Shown: positions 1-11,036 of the stretch, in pieces
Layout of the letters: every line of letters begins with the position of its first letter
Numbering within the stretch: the first letter of the stretch is position 1
Source of the DNA: Pseudomonas fulva 12-X
GTDB lineage: Bacteria; Pseudomonadota; Gammaproteobacteria; Pseudomonadales; Pseudomonadaceae
Direction of reading: 5' to 3'
Assembly (NCBI RefSeq): GCF_000213805.1
Contig: NC_015556.1
Coordinates: 4,727,001-4,791,000, forward strand
DNA length: 64,000 bases
The notes under the pieces: model-generated
The model's database searches: none
Seen by the model: the letters and a program-made list of their open reading frames with translations, nothing else
What the model was told of the DNA's origin: nothing
Position numbers and translations under genes: made by a program

Positions 1-42
1 GGTACATGGGATCTCCGCGTCACGGAAAGGCGCCTTCGCGCA

Positions 43-72
43 GGGGGAAAAGCCGGCGAATGTATCGCCGGC
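43..72 (-). terminator. Rho-independent terminator of the mtl operon
   Basis: A perfect 8-bp stem (GCCGGCGA / TCGCCGGC, 52-59 and 65-72) with a 5-nt loop is followed on the minus strand by TTTTCCCCC. It starts 5 bases after the mtlY stop, so it most likely ends the leftward transcript there. A downstream fructokinase gene (mtlZ in other pseudomonads), if present, would then need its own promoter. Confidence 0.8.
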
Positions 73-77
73 GTGGA

Positions 78-1562
78 TTATTGCAGCGCGCGCACCTGCT
101 CGCGATAGCGCTGGTAGACGCCCTCGTAGGCGCGGCTGCGCAGCTCGTCGGGCTCGGCGCCGCGAGCGTCATCGAGGCTCACGCAACGCTCGCACAACGC
201 GGCCAGGCTCGACGCCTCGCCGTGCTGATGGCTCACGCACCAGGCCGCCTGGATCGCCGCACCGAGCGCCGCCGCCTCGGTGTGCTTGGGGCAGACCACC
301 GGCGCGCCCATGATGTCGGCGACGATCTGCCGCCAGGTCGCGCTCTTCGCGCCGCCACCGATCAGGCGGATGCTGTCGCTGCGAATGCCGCTGTCGCGCA
401 GCAGGTCGAGGCCGTAGCGCAGGCCGAAGGTGGTGCCCTCCACCACGGCACGGCAGAGGTTGGCGCGGGTCAGGTTGTCCGCTGTCAGGCCATGCAGACT
501 GGCGGTCGCCAGCGGCAGTGCCGGCACCCGCTCGCCGTTGAGGAACGGCAGCATCAGTACACCTCCGGCGCCGATGGGCGACTCGCCGACCAGGGCGTCG
601 AAGGTGTCGACATCCAGCCCCAGCAGGTCGCGGATCGCGCCGCTGGCGTTGGTCAGGTTCATGGTGCAGATCAGCGGCAGCCAGCCGCCGGACGACGAAC
701 AGAAGGTCGCCACCTGCGGATGTGGGCTGACCTGGGGCTGCTCGGCGTAGGCGTATACGGTGCCCGAAGTGCCGAGGCTCATGGTGATCACGCCCAGAGC
801 GATGTTGCCGGTGCCGATGGCGCCCATCATGTTGTCGCCACCGCCGCTGGCCACCAGGGCCCAGGGGTTGAGGCCCAGACGCTCGGCGATCTGCGGGCGG
901 ATGGTGCCGACGCAGCGCTGCGACTCGATCAGCTCGGGCAGTGCCCGCACCAGGCCGCCCTCGGGGTCGATCAGCTCCAGTAGCTCGGTGTCCCAGCTGC
1001 GCGTGCGCACGTTGAAATAACCGCTGCCGGAGGCATCGCCGTATTCGGCGCAGGCGCGCCCGGTCAGCCAGTAGTTGAGGTAGTCGTGGGGCAACAGGAT
1101 GTGGGCGATACGCCCGAACACCTCGGGGTGATGGTCGCGGGTCCAGAGCAGTTTCGACACCGTGTAGCCCGGCGCGATGGCCACGCCCAGGCGTTCCAGG
1201 GAGCCCCTGTCGCCACCGAGAAAATCCAGCAGGTGCGCGTTCTCGGCAGTCGATTCGGTGTCGCACCACAGCTTGGCCGGGCGCAGCACCTCACCCCTGG
1301 CATCGAGCAGCACCAGGCCGTGTTGCTGGCCGGACACGCCGATGCCGAGAATCTCGCTGCCCGCCACGCCGGCGTTCTGTAGCGCCTGGGCGGTGGCCTG
1401 CTCGAAGGCCAGCAGCCAGTCGGCCGGGTCCTGTTCGCGGCGGCCGTTGGGGCCGCTGATCAGCCGGTGCGCCGCACTGCCCTCGCCGAGCACCCTGCCG
1501 CTGTGGATATCCAGAATCAGCGCTTTGGTGCCCTGGGTGCCGCAATCGATGCCGAGGTACAT
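78..1562 (-). CDS. mtlY: Xylulokinase of the mannitol/arabitol operon (MtlY)
   Basis: FGGY-family sugar kinase that phosphorylates D-xylulose, the product of D-arabitol oxidation, to feed the pentose phosphate pathway. The 494-residue length is usual for XylB. The N-terminal phosphate-binding motif DCGTQGTKA is at residues 6-14. The C-terminal FGGY ATP-binding segment around LIGGGAKSATWRQI is intact, followed by EAAALGAA. Only 3 bases separate its ATG from the mtlD stop, which suggests translational coupling. It is the last gene before the terminator. Family membership is clear; the substrate is inferred from the operon, because xylulokinases and other FGGY kinases are similar in sequence. 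Confidence 0.9.
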   Translation of the reverse strand: MYLGIDCGTQGTKALILDIHSGRVLGEGSAAHRLISGPNGRREQDPADWLLAFEQATAQALQNAGVAGSEILGIGVSGQQHGLVLLDARGEVLRPAKLWCDTESTAENAHLLDFLGGDRGSLERLGVAIAPGYTVSKLLWTRDHHPEVFGRIAHILLPHDYLNYWLTGRACAEYGDASGSGYFNVRTRSWDTELLELIDPEGGLVRALPELIESQRCVGTIRPQIAERLGLNPWALVASGGGDNMMGAIGTGNIALGVITMSLGTSGTVYAYAEQPQVSPHPQVATFCSSSGGWLPLICTMNLTNASGAIRDLLGLDVDTFDALVGESPIGAGGVLMLPFLNGERVPALPLATASLHGLTADNLTRANLCRAVVEGTTFGLRYGLDLLRDSGIRSDSIRLIGGGAKSATWRQIVADIMGAPVVCPKHTEAAALGAAIQAAWCVSHQHGEASSLAALCERCVSLDDARGAEPDELRSRAYEGVYQRYREQVRALQ

Positions 1563-1565
1563 GGC

Positions 1566-3041
1566 TCACTCACCCAGCAAGGTCTGCAGAGTGCGCGTCA
1601 CGCCGAGCTTGCGCAGGCTGTCGTAGCACAGCTCGAAGGCGGTGACGAAGGCCGCCGATTGCGGGATGGCGGTGCCGAAGATCACCTCGACGCCCAGCAC
1701 CCGCTCGCGCACCTTGTCGTCATCGGCCACCAGTGCCTGGCAGAACTCGGCGCGCGGGTCGGGGATGCGGTAGGTGGTGCCGCTCTCATCGACGCCCTTG
1801 AGGTACAGCGCCCAGGCTGCGACCACCAGGGCCGCGCGCTCCAGCGGCCGGCCATCTTCGATCAGCCGGTTGATGGTCGGCACGATGAACTTGGGAAACT
1901 TAGACGAGCCGTCCGAGCAGACGCGCTCGAGCTGATCGGCGATGGCCTGGTTGGAGAAGCGCTCGATCAGGGTGTCCTTGTAGTCGTCCAGGTCGATGCC
2001 CGGCACTGGCGCCAGCTGCGGGGTCACGTCCAGATCCATGAAGGTGCGCACGTAACGGCGGAACACCGGGTCGTTCATGGTTTCGTGAACGTAGCGGTAG
2101 CCCTTGAGAAAGCCCAGGTAGGTCAGCGCCAGGTGGCTGCCGTTGAGCAGCTTGATCTTCATTTCCTCGTAGGGCGTGACGTCGTCGGTGAACTGCACGC
2201 CGACCTTCTCCCAGGCCGGCCGGCCATTGACGAACTTGTCTTCCAACACCCACTGCAGGAACGGCTCGCAGACCACCGGCCAGGCGTCGGCGACGCCATG
2301 GCGCTCGGCCAATTGGGCACGGTGAGCGTCGCTGGTCATCGGCGTGATGCGGTCGACCATGGCATTGGGAAAGCTCACATGGCTGTCGATCCAGCCGGCC
2401 AGTTCATGATCGGCCAGGTGGGCGAAGGCCAGCAGCGCCTTGCGGGTCACCGCGCCGTTGTGCGGCAGGTTATCGCAGGACATCAGGGTGAACGCCGGGA
2501 TGCCGGCGGCGCGGCGTTTGGCCAGGGCGGCGCAGAGGAAACCGAATACGCTGCGCGGCGCCTCCGGGTGCGCCAGGTCGTGCTGGATGTCCGGCAGGTG
2601 GGCCATGAATTCGCCGCTGCTGTCGTCGATGCAGTAGCCGCCTTCGGTGATGGTCAGCGAGACGATGCGAATCGCCGGGTCAGCCAGCTTGGCGATCAGC
2701 GCGGCGGGCGAATCCTCGGCCAGCAGCATGCCGTTGATGGCACCGACCACGCGCACTTCGAGGCCCGGCTCGTCGCCCAGCACGAACATCGTGTAGAGGT
2801 GATCCTGCTCGGCCAAGGCCTGCTGCATGGCGCGGTCTTCGCGGCGCAGGCCGATGCCGCAGATGCCCCACTCGCGGGCTTCGCCGCGGTTGAGCAGGGC
2901 TTCGGTGTAGATCGCCTGGTGGGCGCGGTGGAAGCCGCCGACGCCGATATGGGCGATGCCCTGGCGCACGTCGGCCGGGTCGTAGGCTGGCACGTCGATT
3001 TCGGGGGCCAGTGCGGAGAGGTTCTTGCGATTGAGTTTCAT
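1566..3041 (-). CDS. mtlD: Mannitol 2-dehydrogenase, long-chain polyol dehydrogenase
   Basis: NAD-dependent enzyme that oxidises D-mannitol to fructose and, in the characterised Pseudomonas fluorescens protein, D-arabitol to xylulose. It has 491 residues. The Rossmann motif GVGGFHRAHQ is at 33-42. The catalytic residues known for the P. fluorescens enzyme fall at the same numbers here: Asn191, Lys295, Asn300 and His303 (MKIKLLNGSH). It lies 17 bases after mtlK and directly before the xylulokinase gene, which fits oxidation followed by phosphorylation of the ketose. Confidence 0.95.
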   Translation of the reverse strand: MKLNRKNLSALAPEIDVPAYDPADVRQGIAHIGVGGFHRAHQAIYTEALLNRGEAREWGICGIGLRREDRAMQQALAEQDHLYTMFVLGDEPGLEVRVVGAINGMLLAEDSPAALIAKLADPAIRIVSLTITEGGYCIDDSSGEFMAHLPDIQHDLAHPEAPRSVFGFLCAALAKRRAAGIPAFTLMSCDNLPHNGAVTRKALLAFAHLADHELAGWIDSHVSFPNAMVDRITPMTSDAHRAQLAERHGVADAWPVVCEPFLQWVLEDKFVNGRPAWEKVGVQFTDDVTPYEEMKIKLLNGSHLALTYLGFLKGYRYVHETMNDPVFRRYVRTFMDLDVTPQLAPVPGIDLDDYKDTLIERFSNQAIADQLERVCSDGSSKFPKFIVPTINRLIEDGRPLERAALVVAAWALYLKGVDESGTTYRIPDPRAEFCQALVADDDKVRERVLGVEVIFGTAIPQSAAFVTAFELCYDSLRKLGVTRTLQTLLGE

Positions 3042-3058
3042 GGGGCGATTCCTGCGCG

Positions 3059-4165
<1,107 letters not shown>

Positions 4166-4183
4166 GGCTCTTGATCCTTCTTG

Positions 4184-5017
4184 TTATTTGACGGCGCCGA
4201 ACGACAGGCCGCGCACCAGCTGCTTCTGGCTGATCCAGCCGAAGATCAGGATGGGCGCGCAGGCGAGGGTCGAAACGGCGGAAAGCTTGGCCCAGAACAG
4301 GCCTTCGGGGCTGGAATAGGAGGCCACCAACGCGGTCAGCGGCGCGGCGGCGGAGCTGGTCAGGTTGAGCGACCAGAACGCCTCGTTCCAGCACAGGATC
4401 AGCGACAGCAGCATGGTCGAGGCCAGGCCGCCGCGGGCGATGGGCAGCAGCACGCGAACGATTTCCTGCCAGGTAGTGGCACCATCGAGCCGTGCCGCTT
4501 CGAGGATCTCGCCGGGAATGTCCTTGAAGTAGGTGTACACCATCCACACCACGATCGGCAGGTTGATCAGGGTGTAGATGACGATCAGCGCGATGCGCGA
4601 ATCGAGCAGGCCGAACTGCTTGGCCAAGAGATAAATCGGCACCAGCACGCCCACCGGCGGCAGCATCTTGGTGGACAGCATCCACAGCAGCGTGCCCTTG
4701 GTGCGCTTGGTCTCGAAGAACGCCATCGAGTAGGCCGCCGGCACCGCGATGAGCATGCACAGCAGGGTCGCGGCGAAGGAGATCAACACCGAGTTCCAGG
4801 CGTAGGCGAAGTAATCGCTGCGCTCGTTGATGTGCAGGTAGTTCTCCAGGGTCGGGATGAAGATGAACTGCGGCGGCGTGGCGAAGGCGTCCAGCTCGGT
4901 CTTCAGGCTGGTCAGCACCATCCAGAAGATCGGGAAGAAGATCAGCGCGGCCACGGCCCAGGCCAGCGTGCCGACCAGCACGCTTTGCAGGCGACGGGAT
5001 TGCTTGAGAGTCAGCAT
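4184..5017 (-). CDS. mtlG: Polyol ABC transporter permease (MalG-like)
   Basis: Second inner-membrane permease of the polyol importer, 277 residues. It has about six hydrophobic segments, the first near residues 15-37. The cytoplasmic EAA loop EAARLDGATTWQEIVRVLLP, which docks on the ATPase, is present. It follows mtlF by 9 bases and precedes mtlK by 18. The MalG side is inferred from its length and position in the operon. Confidence 0.93.
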   Translation of the reverse strand: MLTLKQSRRLQSVLVGTLAWAVAALIFFPIFWMVLTSLKTELDAFATPPQFIFIPTLENYLHINERSDYFAYAWNSVLISFAATLLCMLIAVPAAYSMAFFETKRTKGTLLWMLSTKMLPPVGVLVPIYLLAKQFGLLDSRIALIVIYTLINLPIVVWMVYTYFKDIPGEILEAARLDGATTWQEIVRVLLPIARGGLASTMLLSLILCWNEAFWSLNLTSSAAAPLTALVASYSSPEGLFWAKLSAVSTLACAPILIFGWISQKQLVRGLSFGAVK

Positions 5018-5026
5018 GCTTCGCTC

Positions 5027-5959
5027 CTACTGCCGGTCGGTGAGGTTCTTGCCGATCATGCGGATCAGCACGATGGCGGCGATGTTGGCGATGACCACGG
5101 CGATCAGCCCGCCGGCGGAGGCCATGCCCACGTCGAACTGCAGCAGCGCCTGGGTGTAGATCAGGTAGGCCAGGTTGGTCGACTCATACCCCGGGCCACC
5201 GCTGGTGGTGGTGTAGATCTCGGCGAACACCGAGAGCAGGAAGATGGTCTCGATCATCACCACCACGGCGATCGGCCGTGCCAGGTGCGGCAGGGTCAGG
5301 TGCCAGAAGATGGCCAGTGGGCCGGCACCGTCGAGGCGCGCGGCCTCCTTCTGTTCCTGATCCAGCGACTGCATGGCGGTCATCAGGATGAGGATGGCGA
5401 ACGGCAACCACTGCCACGACACGATGAGAATGATCGAGAACAGCGGGTGGTGCGCCAGCCAGTCCACCGGCTGGGCGCCGAAGAACTGCCATACGGCGGC
5501 GAGAATCCCCGATACCGGATGGAAGATCAGGTTCTTCCACAGCAGCGCGCTGACCGTCGGCATGATGAAGAACGGCGAGATCAGCAGCACCCGCACGATG
5601 CCGCGGCCAAAGAACTCGCTGGCCTCCAGCAACGCGGAGATCAGCACGCCGAACACCACGCTGATCAACAGCACGCTGCCGACCAGCAGCAGGGTGTTGC
5701 CGGCGCCGGACAGGAAGGCGGCGTCGGTGACGAAGTATTCGAAGTTTTCCAGGCCGACGAAATCGTTCTCGCCGGGGTACAGCAGGTTGTAGCGGATCAG
5801 CGAGAAGTAGATGGTCATGCCCAGTGGCACGATCATCCAGATCAGCAGCAGAACCACCGAAGGGCTGACCAGGAACCAGCCGGGCGCCAGGCGCTTGCGC
5901 CGCGTAGCGACGGCTTCGCCTGCCGCTGGCGAGCGGGAGTCGAGGGTTGTGTTATCCAT
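5027..5959 (-). CDS. mtlF: Polyol ABC transporter permease (MalF-like)
   Basis: First inner-membrane permease of the polyol importer, 310 residues. A cytoplasmic N-terminus of about 28 residues with basic RRKR is followed by six hydrophobic segments. The EAA motif EAARLDGAGPLAIFWHLTLP is in the C-terminal half. GGAG lies 5 bases before the ATG. It is separated from mtlE by a 106-base gap containing a GC hairpin, a common way to keep membrane subunits below the level of the binding protein. Confidence 0.93.
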   Translation of the reverse strand: MDNTTLDSRSPAAGEAVATRRKRLAPGWFLVSPSVVLLLIWMIVPLGMTIYFSLIRYNLLYPGENDFVGLENFEYFVTDAAFLSGAGNTLLLVGSVLLISVVFGVLISALLEASEFFGRGIVRVLLISPFFIMPTVSALLWKNLIFHPVSGILAAVWQFFGAQPVDWLAHHPLFSIILIVSWQWLPFAILILMTAMQSLDQEQKEAARLDGAGPLAIFWHLTLPHLARPIAVVVMIETIFLLSVFAEIYTTTSGGPGYESTNLAYLIYTQALLQFDVGMASAGGLIAVVIANIAAIVLIRMIGKNLTDRQ

Positions 5960-6033
5960 GGGGGCTCCGCAATGAGCGGTTGGGTATGACGGATCGGGCC
6001 GAGTGACCCAGGCGTTGTCTGATCACCCGCGGT

Positions 6034-6053
6034 GGGCCGCTGCACGGCGGCCC
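6034..6053 (-). other. GC hairpin between mtlE and mtlF
   Basis: A 7-bp stem (GGGCCGC / GCGGCCC) with a 6-base loop lies in the mtlE-mtlF gap. It has no U-run, so it is more likely an mRNA-stabilising or partial-termination structure than a full terminator. Confidence 0.4.
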
Positions 6054-6065
6054 ATCGCGAGGTGC

Positions 6066-7376
<1,311 letters not shown>

Positions 7377-7444
7377 GGTCTTGAACTCCTCTCCCTGGCC
7401 CGGTGAGCCTCGGGAGACGTTATTGTTTTTGTGGGCCGACCCGG

Positions 7445-7473
7445 ATTACACCCCTACGCCTGGACGCAAACAA
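7445..7473 (-). promoter_or_regulatory. Candidate sigma-70 promoter of mtlE
   Basis: On the minus strand TTGTTT (7473-7468) and TGTAAT (7450-7445) are separated by exactly 17 bases. The -10 matches consensus at 5 of 6 positions. The predicted start near 7437 gives a leader of about 60 bases before the mtlE ATG at 7376. The weak -35 fits an activator-dependent promoter. Confidence 0.5.
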
Positions 7474-7483
7474 CGCCTCGACT

Positions 7484-7524
7484 GCACTGCAACCGATACT
7501 TTTTTGCACTAAAGATGCAGCACT
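7484..7524 (-). promoter_or_regulatory. Candidate MtlR operator (three AGTGC repeats)
   Basis: Three direct copies of AGTGC on the minus strand (at 7524, 7510 and 7488) lie just upstream of the mtlE -35, spaced 14 and 22 bases. Direct repeats next to a poor -35 are typical of AraC-family activator sites. The regulator gene is immediately upstream. The assignment is inference. Confidence 0.3.
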
Positions 7525-7599
7525 CAACGGCAACGCAATGGCTCCGATGGCTCAAGAATGGGTATCCGGCAGTAATTGCAGCGAATCAGAGCGGCAGAT

Positions 7600-8505
7600 T
7601 CAGTACAGGTTTTGCGCAGTGAGACGCTGGGTCACCAGCCGTCGGTAGCCGCTGGGCGTCATGCCCTTGAGCTGCTGGAAGCGCCGGTTGAAATTGGAAA
7701 TGTTGTTGAAGCCGGACTCGAAACACACCTCGGTCACCGGCTTGTCGCTCTGGGTCAGCAGCTCGCAGGATTTGCTCACCCGCAGGCGATTGACGAACTC
7801 GACGAAGCCGCGCCCGGTGGCCTGCTTGAAGAAGCGCGAGAAGTAGGTGGGCGTCATCCCGAGGTACTCGGCCACTTCCTCCTGGCTCAATTCCTGGGCA
7901 TAGCGCTGGAAGATGTAGTCGACGGCGCGGTTGATGCGGTCAACGTGATGCTCGTCGGCCAGCTGCGCAGCGGTGCGGTCCGAGAGCAGTTGGTACGCCT
8001 CGCAGCCGGCTAGCAATTCCATGAGGATGAAGAAGTGTCCCAGGCGCGTCATGCCCTGGGAATTGGCGATGCGCTGCAGCAACTGGCGTGCCTCGCCGAT
8101 GGTGTGCGGGCAACGGAACTCGATGCCGTACTGGGCGCGGGCCAACAGCGGCTGCAGGTCCTTGAGCTCGGCGAACACTGCGGTGCCGCTTTCCAGCACC
8201 TCGTCGGTGAAGTTGACCAGCATGTCGCGCTCGGCCACCGCTTCGCCCGGCGCCATCTGACTGATCCAGTTGTGCGGCAGGTTGGGGCCGGTGAGAAACA
8301 GGGTGTCGGGGGAGAAGTTGCCGATGTAGTCGCCGATGAACACCTTGCCGGCGCTGGCGACGATCAGGTGCAGCTCGTATTCCTTGTGGAAATGCCAGCG
8401 CACCAGCGGGCTTGGAAAACCGTGCTGGCGATAGATCAGCGAATGACCTTCGTGGTCATCCATCAGCTCATAGGAGGGGTCCAGCGTTCTCTGCGATCGG
8501 GACAT
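7600..8505 (-). CDS. mtlR: AraC-family activator of the mannitol operon
   Basis: Transcriptional activator of 301 residues. The N-terminal half is a cupin-like sensor (PSPLVRWHFHKEYELHLI). The C-terminal 100 residues form the paired AraC helix-turn-helix, with HHVDRINRAVDYIF, LSQEEVAEYLGMTPTYFSRFFKQATGRGF and SGFNNISNFNRRFQQLKGMTPSGYR. It is encoded upstream of, and in the same direction as, mtlE, as the mannitol activator is in other pseudomonads. The 223-base gap to mtlE holds the promoter and repeat sites. The start codon has no strong ribosome-binding site. Confidence 0.88.
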   Translation of the reverse strand: MSRSQRTLDPSYELMDDHEGHSLIYRQHGFPSPLVRWHFHKEYELHLIVASAGKVFIGDYIGNFSPDTLFLTGPNLPHNWISQMAPGEAVAERDMLVNFTDEVLESGTAVFAELKDLQPLLARAQYGIEFRCPHTIGEARQLLQRIANSQGMTRLGHFFILMELLAGCEAYQLLSDRTAAQLADEHHVDRINRAVDYIFQRYAQELSQEEVAEYLGMTPTYFSRFFKQATGRGFVEFVNRLRVSKSCELLTQSDKPVTEVCFESGFNNISNFNRRFQQLKGMTPSGYRRLVTQRLTAQNLY

Positions 8506-8682
8506 GGCGGGCCGGCATCGTCTTGTTCTTGTCGTTGAATGCCGGTTGGCCGCGCCTCATGCGCGGACCAACCGACCGACTAAAGACCCTAGCACAACCC
8601 GTCGGGTTCGCTGATTTGGCTTAGGCAGGAACACCTTCTGTGGGAGCGCGCCATGCGCGCGAATCGCGGGCATGGATTAGCC

Positions 8683-8747
8683 CGTAGGATGGGTGCAACC
8701 CATCAATTGCAGATGGGTTGCACCTACACGGCCCGCCCCATCCTACG
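8683..8747. repeat. Palindromic intergenic repeat
   Basis: Two nested inverted repeats: CGTAGGATGGG (8683-8693) with CCCATCCTACG (8737-8747), and GGTGCAACCCAT (8692-8703) with ATGGGTTGCACC (8713-8724). It lies beside a REP-like TGTGGGAGCGCGCCATGCGC stretch at 8639-8658. It belongs to the family of extragenic palindromes common in Pseudomonas and sits between the mtlR 5' end and the carbonic anhydrase 3' end. Confidence 0.7.
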
Positions 8748-8771
8748 AGCGTAGAACGGGACGCCGCGGGA

Positions 8772-9494
8772 TCAGCCCTGCGGATAACGCGGGCGCGGGG
8801 TGGCCATCGGCAGGGGGCCGTCGCCGATCTGGCGGAACTCGCCGCTTTCGGCGTCGTAGGCTTTGATCTCGCTGCTTTCGATGTCGTACACCCAGCCATG
8901 GATGAACAGCTGGCCGGCTGCCAGGCGCGAGGCCACCGAGGGGTGAGTGCGCAGGTGGTCGAGCTGGGCCACCACGTTTTCCTCGGTCAGCACGCCCAGG
9001 GTGGTGTGATCGGCGCAGCCGCAGTTGTCGGCCACAACGGTCTTGGCGACTTCAGCATGGCGCAGCCAGGCTTTTACCGTGGGCATGCGCTCCAGGGTTT
9101 CCGGGTCGAGTACGGCTTTCATGGCGCCGCAGTCGGAGTGGCCGCACACGATGATGTGCTGCACGCCCAGGGCGGCGACCGCGTATTCGATGGCGGTGGA
9201 CACGCCGCCGTTCATCTGGCCGTACGGCGGCACCACGTTGCCGACGTTGCGGGTCACGAACAGGTCGCCCGGCTCGCTCTGGGTGATCAGCTCGGGGACG
9301 ATGCGCGAGTCGGCGCAGGTGATGAACATGGCGCGTGGCGACTGGGCATGGGCCAGTTTCTTGAACAGCGCCTGCTGCTGCGGGAACACATCCTGACGAA
9401 AGCGCAGAAAGCCTTCGACCAGATGATCCAGCGCCTCGGCGGCCGATGCGGCGTTCTTGGGGTTGCTATCGGCAGGACGACGATTACCAGGCAT
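8772..9494 (-). CDS. Beta-class carbonic anhydrase
   Basis: Zinc enzyme that interconverts CO2 and bicarbonate, cytoplasmic, 240 residues. The zinc and catalytic residues are visible: Cys60-Ala-Asp62-Ser-Arg64, then His119 and Cys122 in GHSDCGAM. I chose the ATG at 9494 because GAGG lies 8 bases upstream. The open frame continues 34 codons further but has no ribosome-binding site there and no homologous look. It stands alone, flanked by repeats. It resembles the carbonic anhydrase I recall next to the vgrG1b locus of P. aeruginosa, but here it is 32 kb from that cluster. Confidence 0.92.
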   Translation of the reverse strand: MPGNRRPADSNPKNAASAAEALDHLVEGFLRFRQDVFPQQQALFKKLAHAQSPRAMFITCADSRIVPELITQSEPGDLFVTRNVGNVVPPYGQMNGGVSTAIEYAVAALGVQHIIVCGHSDCGAMKAVLDPETLERMPTVKAWLRHAEVAKTVVADNCGCADHTTLGVLTEENVVAQLDHLRTHPSVASRLAAGQLFIHGWVYDIESSEIKAYDAESGEFRQIGDGPLPMATPRPRYPQG

Positions 9495-9805
9495 TAGCGT
9501 TACCTCGCTTACGGATGGGAGACGAAGCGTGCGACAGCGCACAGCTTCCTGGCCGGCGGGGCTGCCGACAAGGGTTGAAGGCTTGGACTGTGGCAAACCC
9601 CCTCAAGACACGTCGGCGCGATAAATCGTCACGCGACCGGGAATATCGACCGTGTTTTCGCCGGGTCGTGCGCCGCGCTAACGAGCCATGACACGGCCAA
9701 TATCCAACCCGGGTATCGCTGCGCTCAACGCCAGGCTACCGAGGTGCAGGCATCGCTTGTGCGTAGCTCGGGTCGAGCGCAGCGATACCTGGGAAGCCGG
9801 CGTGC
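9495..9805. other. Intergenic stretch between carbonic anhydrase and radical SAM genes
   Basis: This 311-base space holds the leader of the carbonic anhydrase gene and a palindromic repeat at 9712-9789. I see no credible gene. Short frames here have no ribosome-binding sites. Confidence 0.6.
9712..9789. repeat. Long inverted repeat, REP-like
   Basis: GGTATCGCTGCGCTC (9712-9726) is repeated exactly inverted as GAGCGCAGCGATACC (9775-9789). Partial symmetry continues inside (AGGCTACCGA and GCGTAGCTCGG). A related unit occurs at 39402-39470. It lies just past the 3' end of the leftward radical SAM gene, where such elements may act as transcription stops. Confidence 0.7.
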
Positions 9806-10861
9806 TCAGAACAAGCCCATCTGCTGGCCAGGTGGGGCGAACTGCGAGCAATCCAGCACGCCGCGCTTGCTGCCGTCGTAGCCATAACGGCGGCGGGCCA
9901 GGCGAAAGCGCTGGGCCAACAGCTCGGCGAAGTGGCCCTCGCCCTTCATTCGCGCGCCGAAGCGGCTGTCGTAGTTCTGCCCGCCGCGGGACTGGCGGAT
10001 CAGGCTCATCACATGTTCGGCGCGGTCGGGGAAGTGGGTCTGCAGCCATTGCTCGAACAGATCGGCGATCTCCAGCGGCAAACGCAGCAGCACATAACCC
10101 GCCGAACTGGCGCCCGCCTCGCGACCCGCTTCGAGCAGGCGTTCGAGCTCCATGTCGTTGATCATCGGAATCATCGGCGCGGCCATCAGGCCGACCGGCA
10201 CGCCGTGCTCGTGCAGGATCTTCATCGCCCGTAAACGGGCTTTGGGCGCGGCGGTGCGCGGTTCCATGATGCGTTTGAGCTCGTCATCCAGCGTCGTGAC
10301 ACTGAAGGCGATGCTGACCAGATTGCGGCTGGCCAGCTCTTCGAGCAGATCCAGGTCGCGCAGGATCAGCGCGCTCTTGGTGATGATGCTCACCGGGTGG
10401 CGATAGCGCAGCAGGATCTCCAGCGCCTGACGGGTCAGCTGGTGCTCGCGCTCGATGGGCTGGTAACCGTCGGTGTTGATGCCCAGGGCGATAGGCGCCG
10501 GCACGTAGCCTGGCTTGCTGAGCTGCTCTTCGAGGCGATCGGCCAGATTAGTCTTGGCGATCAGCTTGGTCTCGAAGTCTATGCCCGGCGACAGGTCCCA
10601 GTAGGCATGGCTGGGCCGGGCGAAACAGTAGATGCAACCGTGCTCGCAGCCGCGATAGGGATTCACCGAACGGTCGAAACCCACGTCCGGCGAGCTGTTG
10701 CGGCTGATCACCGTCTTCGCCCGCTCGTGGCGCACCTCGGTGACGAATGTCAGCGGGGTCTGTTCCTGATACCAGCCGTCGTCCTCGGCCTCGCTGATCG
10801 TGGGCGCGAAGCGGTTGTGCGGCTTGCTGGCGGTGCCGCGCCCGCGGACGGAATCAGACAT
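9806..10861 (-). CDS. Radical SAM protein of the PA0069 family, LexA box upstream
   Basis: Radical SAM protein of 351 residues, related to the SplB-like group. The [4Fe-4S]/SAM motif CxxxCxxC is Cys72, Cys76, Cys79 (YRGCEHGCIYCF). I took the ATG at 10861 because GAGG lies just upstream and the LexA box begins 16 bases before it; the longer frame would run through that operator. The reaction is unknown. SOS control suggests a role in handling DNA or nucleotide damage, which is inference. I recall the P. aeruginosa homologue being listed in the LexA regulon. Confidence 0.85.
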   Translation of the reverse strand: MSDSVRGRGTASKPHNRFAPTISEAEDDGWYQEQTPLTFVTEVRHERAKTVISRNSSPDVGFDRSVNPYRGCEHGCIYCFARPSHAYWDLSPGIDFETKLIAKTNLADRLEEQLSKPGYVPAPIALGINTDGYQPIEREHQLTRQALEILLRYRHPVSIITKSALILRDLDLLEELASRNLVSIAFSVTTLDDELKRIMEPRTAAPKARLRAMKILHEHGVPVGLMAAPMIPMINDMELERLLEAGREAGASSAGYVLLRLPLEIADLFEQWLQTHFPDRAEHVMSLIRQSRGGQNYDSRFGARMKGEGHFAELLAQRFRLARRRYGYDGSKRGVLDCSQFAPPGQQMGLF

Positions 10862-10876
10862 GGGAGACCTCACGAA

Positions 10877-10896
10877 TACTGTATTTACATACAGTA
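10877..10896 (-). promoter_or_regulatory. LexA (SOS) box
   Basis: TACTGTATTTACATACAGTA is a near-perfect 20-bp SOS box. It contains CTG-N10-CAG and is palindromic except in the central four bases. It lies 16 bases upstream of the radical SAM start codon, so LexA would cover the promoter or transcription start. Confidence 0.88.
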
Positions 10897-11036
10897 ATTG
10901 AGCGCGAAAAGTTTTCCCAGTACGGCCGATCAATGGCCGGCCACACCTCGAACCTGAACGGTGCGCGGAAAAGCCGCACACATCTGGTTACATGACGTTA
11001 AAATCGTTGTTTTGCTAACTATCAGAAGACTCATCG

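Noticed and set aside
4181..5989. 602-codon open frame on the plus strand opposite mtlG and mtlF
   Set aside because: It is the antisense shadow of two clear permease genes; its composition is His/Gln/Arg-rich and it has no ribosome-binding site.
8621..8899. 92-codon minus-strand frame before the carbonic anhydrase 3' end
   Set aside because: It overlaps palindromic repeats and the carbonic anhydrase gene; the product has no family resemblance.
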